From positions 1 through 6,647 of the forward strand of contig JACMQR010000072.1 of the NCBI GenBank assembly GCA_014376885.1: DNA of 6,647 nucleotides, read 5' to 3'. Positions 6,412 to 6,647 of this stretch are shown here, piece after piece (the stretch's first letter is position 1; every line of letters starts with the position of its first letter). The position numbers were made by a program, and so were the translations under genes. The notes beneath the pieces were generated by a model. That model was not told the DNA's origin, made no database searches, and saw nothing but the letters and a program-made list of their open reading frames with translations. This DNA is from Polaromonas sp. GTDB taxonomy: Bacteria; Pseudomonadota; Gammaproteobacteria; Burkholderiales; Burkholderiaceae_C.

Positions 6412-6507
6412 ATGGCTCGAAAAAAAGCTGCCGCTGGCCGCGCTCCGGGCTGCGGACCTGCGGTCCTGCCTTTCAGCCCCCCTGCCATTGACCTGGCCGC
6501 AGCTTGA
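6412..6507 (+). CDS. Doubtful 31-residue basic ORF just upstream of ku
   Basis: An ATG at 6412 opens a 31-codon frame beginning MARKKAAAGRAPG and ending IDLAAA, with its TGA at 6505-6507, ten bases before the ku ATG and touching the ku ribosome site. The N-terminus is lysine- and arginine-rich. There is no good Shine-Dalgarno before it, and GC-rich DNA makes Ala/Pro/Arg-rich frames by chance. It could be a leader peptide coupled to ku; more likely it is not a gene. Confidence 0.15.
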   Translation: MARKKAAAGRAPGCGPAVLPFSPPAIDLAAA

Positions 6508-6511
6508 AAGG
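6507..6511 (+). promoter_or_regulatory. Ribosome binding site of ku
   Basis: AAAGG sits six bases before ATG 6518 and supports that start. Confidence 0.55.
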
Positions 6512-6517
6512 CATTCC

Positions 6518-6647
6518 ATGACAACCCGTGCAATCTGGAAGGGATCGCTCAGCTTTGGCCTGGTGCACATCCCGGTGGCCCTGCATTCGGCCACGGTCGA
6601 CACCGGCCTGGATTTCAACTGGCTCGACAAGCGCATCCTGGACCCGG
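6518..6647 (+). CDS. ku: Ku protein, N-terminal part (cut by window edge)
   Basis: Forty-three codons are present: MTTRAIWKGSLSFGLVHIPV, then a segment ending FNWLDKRILDP. The R-AIWKG-SxSFGLV-xIPV opening is the signature of bacterial Ku (YkoV/Mku), a homodimeric ring that binds broken DNA ends and recruits the ligase LigD in non-homologous end joining. Full members are about 260-350 residues, so most of the beta-barrel and the C-terminal tail lie outside the window to the right. The ATG has AAAGG six bases upstream and gives the standard N-terminus. It is the only plus-strand gene seen and is divergent from the CHRD lipoprotein gene. In many Burkholderiales ligD lies near ku; that cannot be seen here. 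Confidence 0.94.
   Translation, partial: MTTRAIWKGSLSFGLVHIPVALHSATVDTGLDFNWLDKRILDP

Larger units (their letters stand above)
6226..6517. other. Divergent intergenic region between the CHRD gene and ku
   Basis: This 292-bp region should contain the promoters of both flanking genes. No good -35/-10 pair was found on either strand. It contains a bulged hairpin (6261-6282), an 11-bp direct repeat (6372-6382 and 6395-6405), an inverted repeat (6454-6466) and a 31-codon ORF of doubtful reality (6412-6507). Confidence 0.5.

Noticed and set aside
1..6647. CRISPR array, tRNA/rRNA, insertion sequence, attachment site or defence island
   Set aside because: No regularly spaced repeats, cloverleaf-like sequence, transposase frame or terminal inverted repeats were seen. 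Gene content and composition look like ordinary chromosome throughout.

Overview
The window is GC-rich DNA from a proteobacterium, most likely Burkholderiales (Comamonadaceae-like, e.g. the Polaromonas/Variovorax/Rhodoferax group). That placement rests on protein character: a Bug-family solute-binding protein heading a homogentisate operon, a stand-alone GAF protein, a YgiQ-type radical SAM protein and a bacterial Ku. It is an inference, because no database search could be run. All genes but the last are on the minus strand.

Layout from left to right: (1) 1-818 minus, the N-terminal part of a YgiQ-family radical SAM protein, cut by the window edge; (2) 819-1015, a leader with a good sigma70-like promoter and a 12-bp palindrome at the predicted start site; (3) 1016-1474 minus, a small stand-alone GAF-domain protein; (4) 1475-1741, a non-coding gap with several palindromes; (5) 1742-5474 minus, a three-gene operon read right to left: Bug/TTT periplasmic solute-binding protein, homogentisate 1,2-dioxygenase (hmgA), fumarylacetoacetase (fahA); (6) 5475-5745, the operon leader, which also holds a probable terminator for the gene to its right; (7) 5746-6225 minus, a CHRD-domain lipoprotein; (8) 6226-6517, a divergent intergenic region with a hairpin, an 11-bp direct repeat and a doubtful 31-codon ORF; (9) 6518-6647 plus, the first 43 codons of Ku, cut by the right edge.

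Functionally, the centre encodes two steps of tyrosine/phenylalanine (homogentisate) breakdown. HmgA opens the ring of homogentisate to maleylacetoacetate, and FahA splits fumarylacetoacetate into fumarate and acetoacetate. The maleylacetoacetate isomerase between them and any dedicated regulator are not in this window. The Bug protein probably delivers an aromatic or carboxylate substrate to a permease encoded elsewhere. Flanking genes look unrelated: YgiQ (function poorly known), GAF (possible small-molecule sensor), CHRD lipoprotein (unknown role) and Ku (non-homologous end joining).

I found no convincing undescribed system. The window reads as ordinary chromosome. The better leads are modest: the palindrome/repeat at the ygiQ promoter, the orphan binding protein tied to hmgA-fahA, the 23-bp-spaced direct repeat before ku, and the isolated GAF protein.
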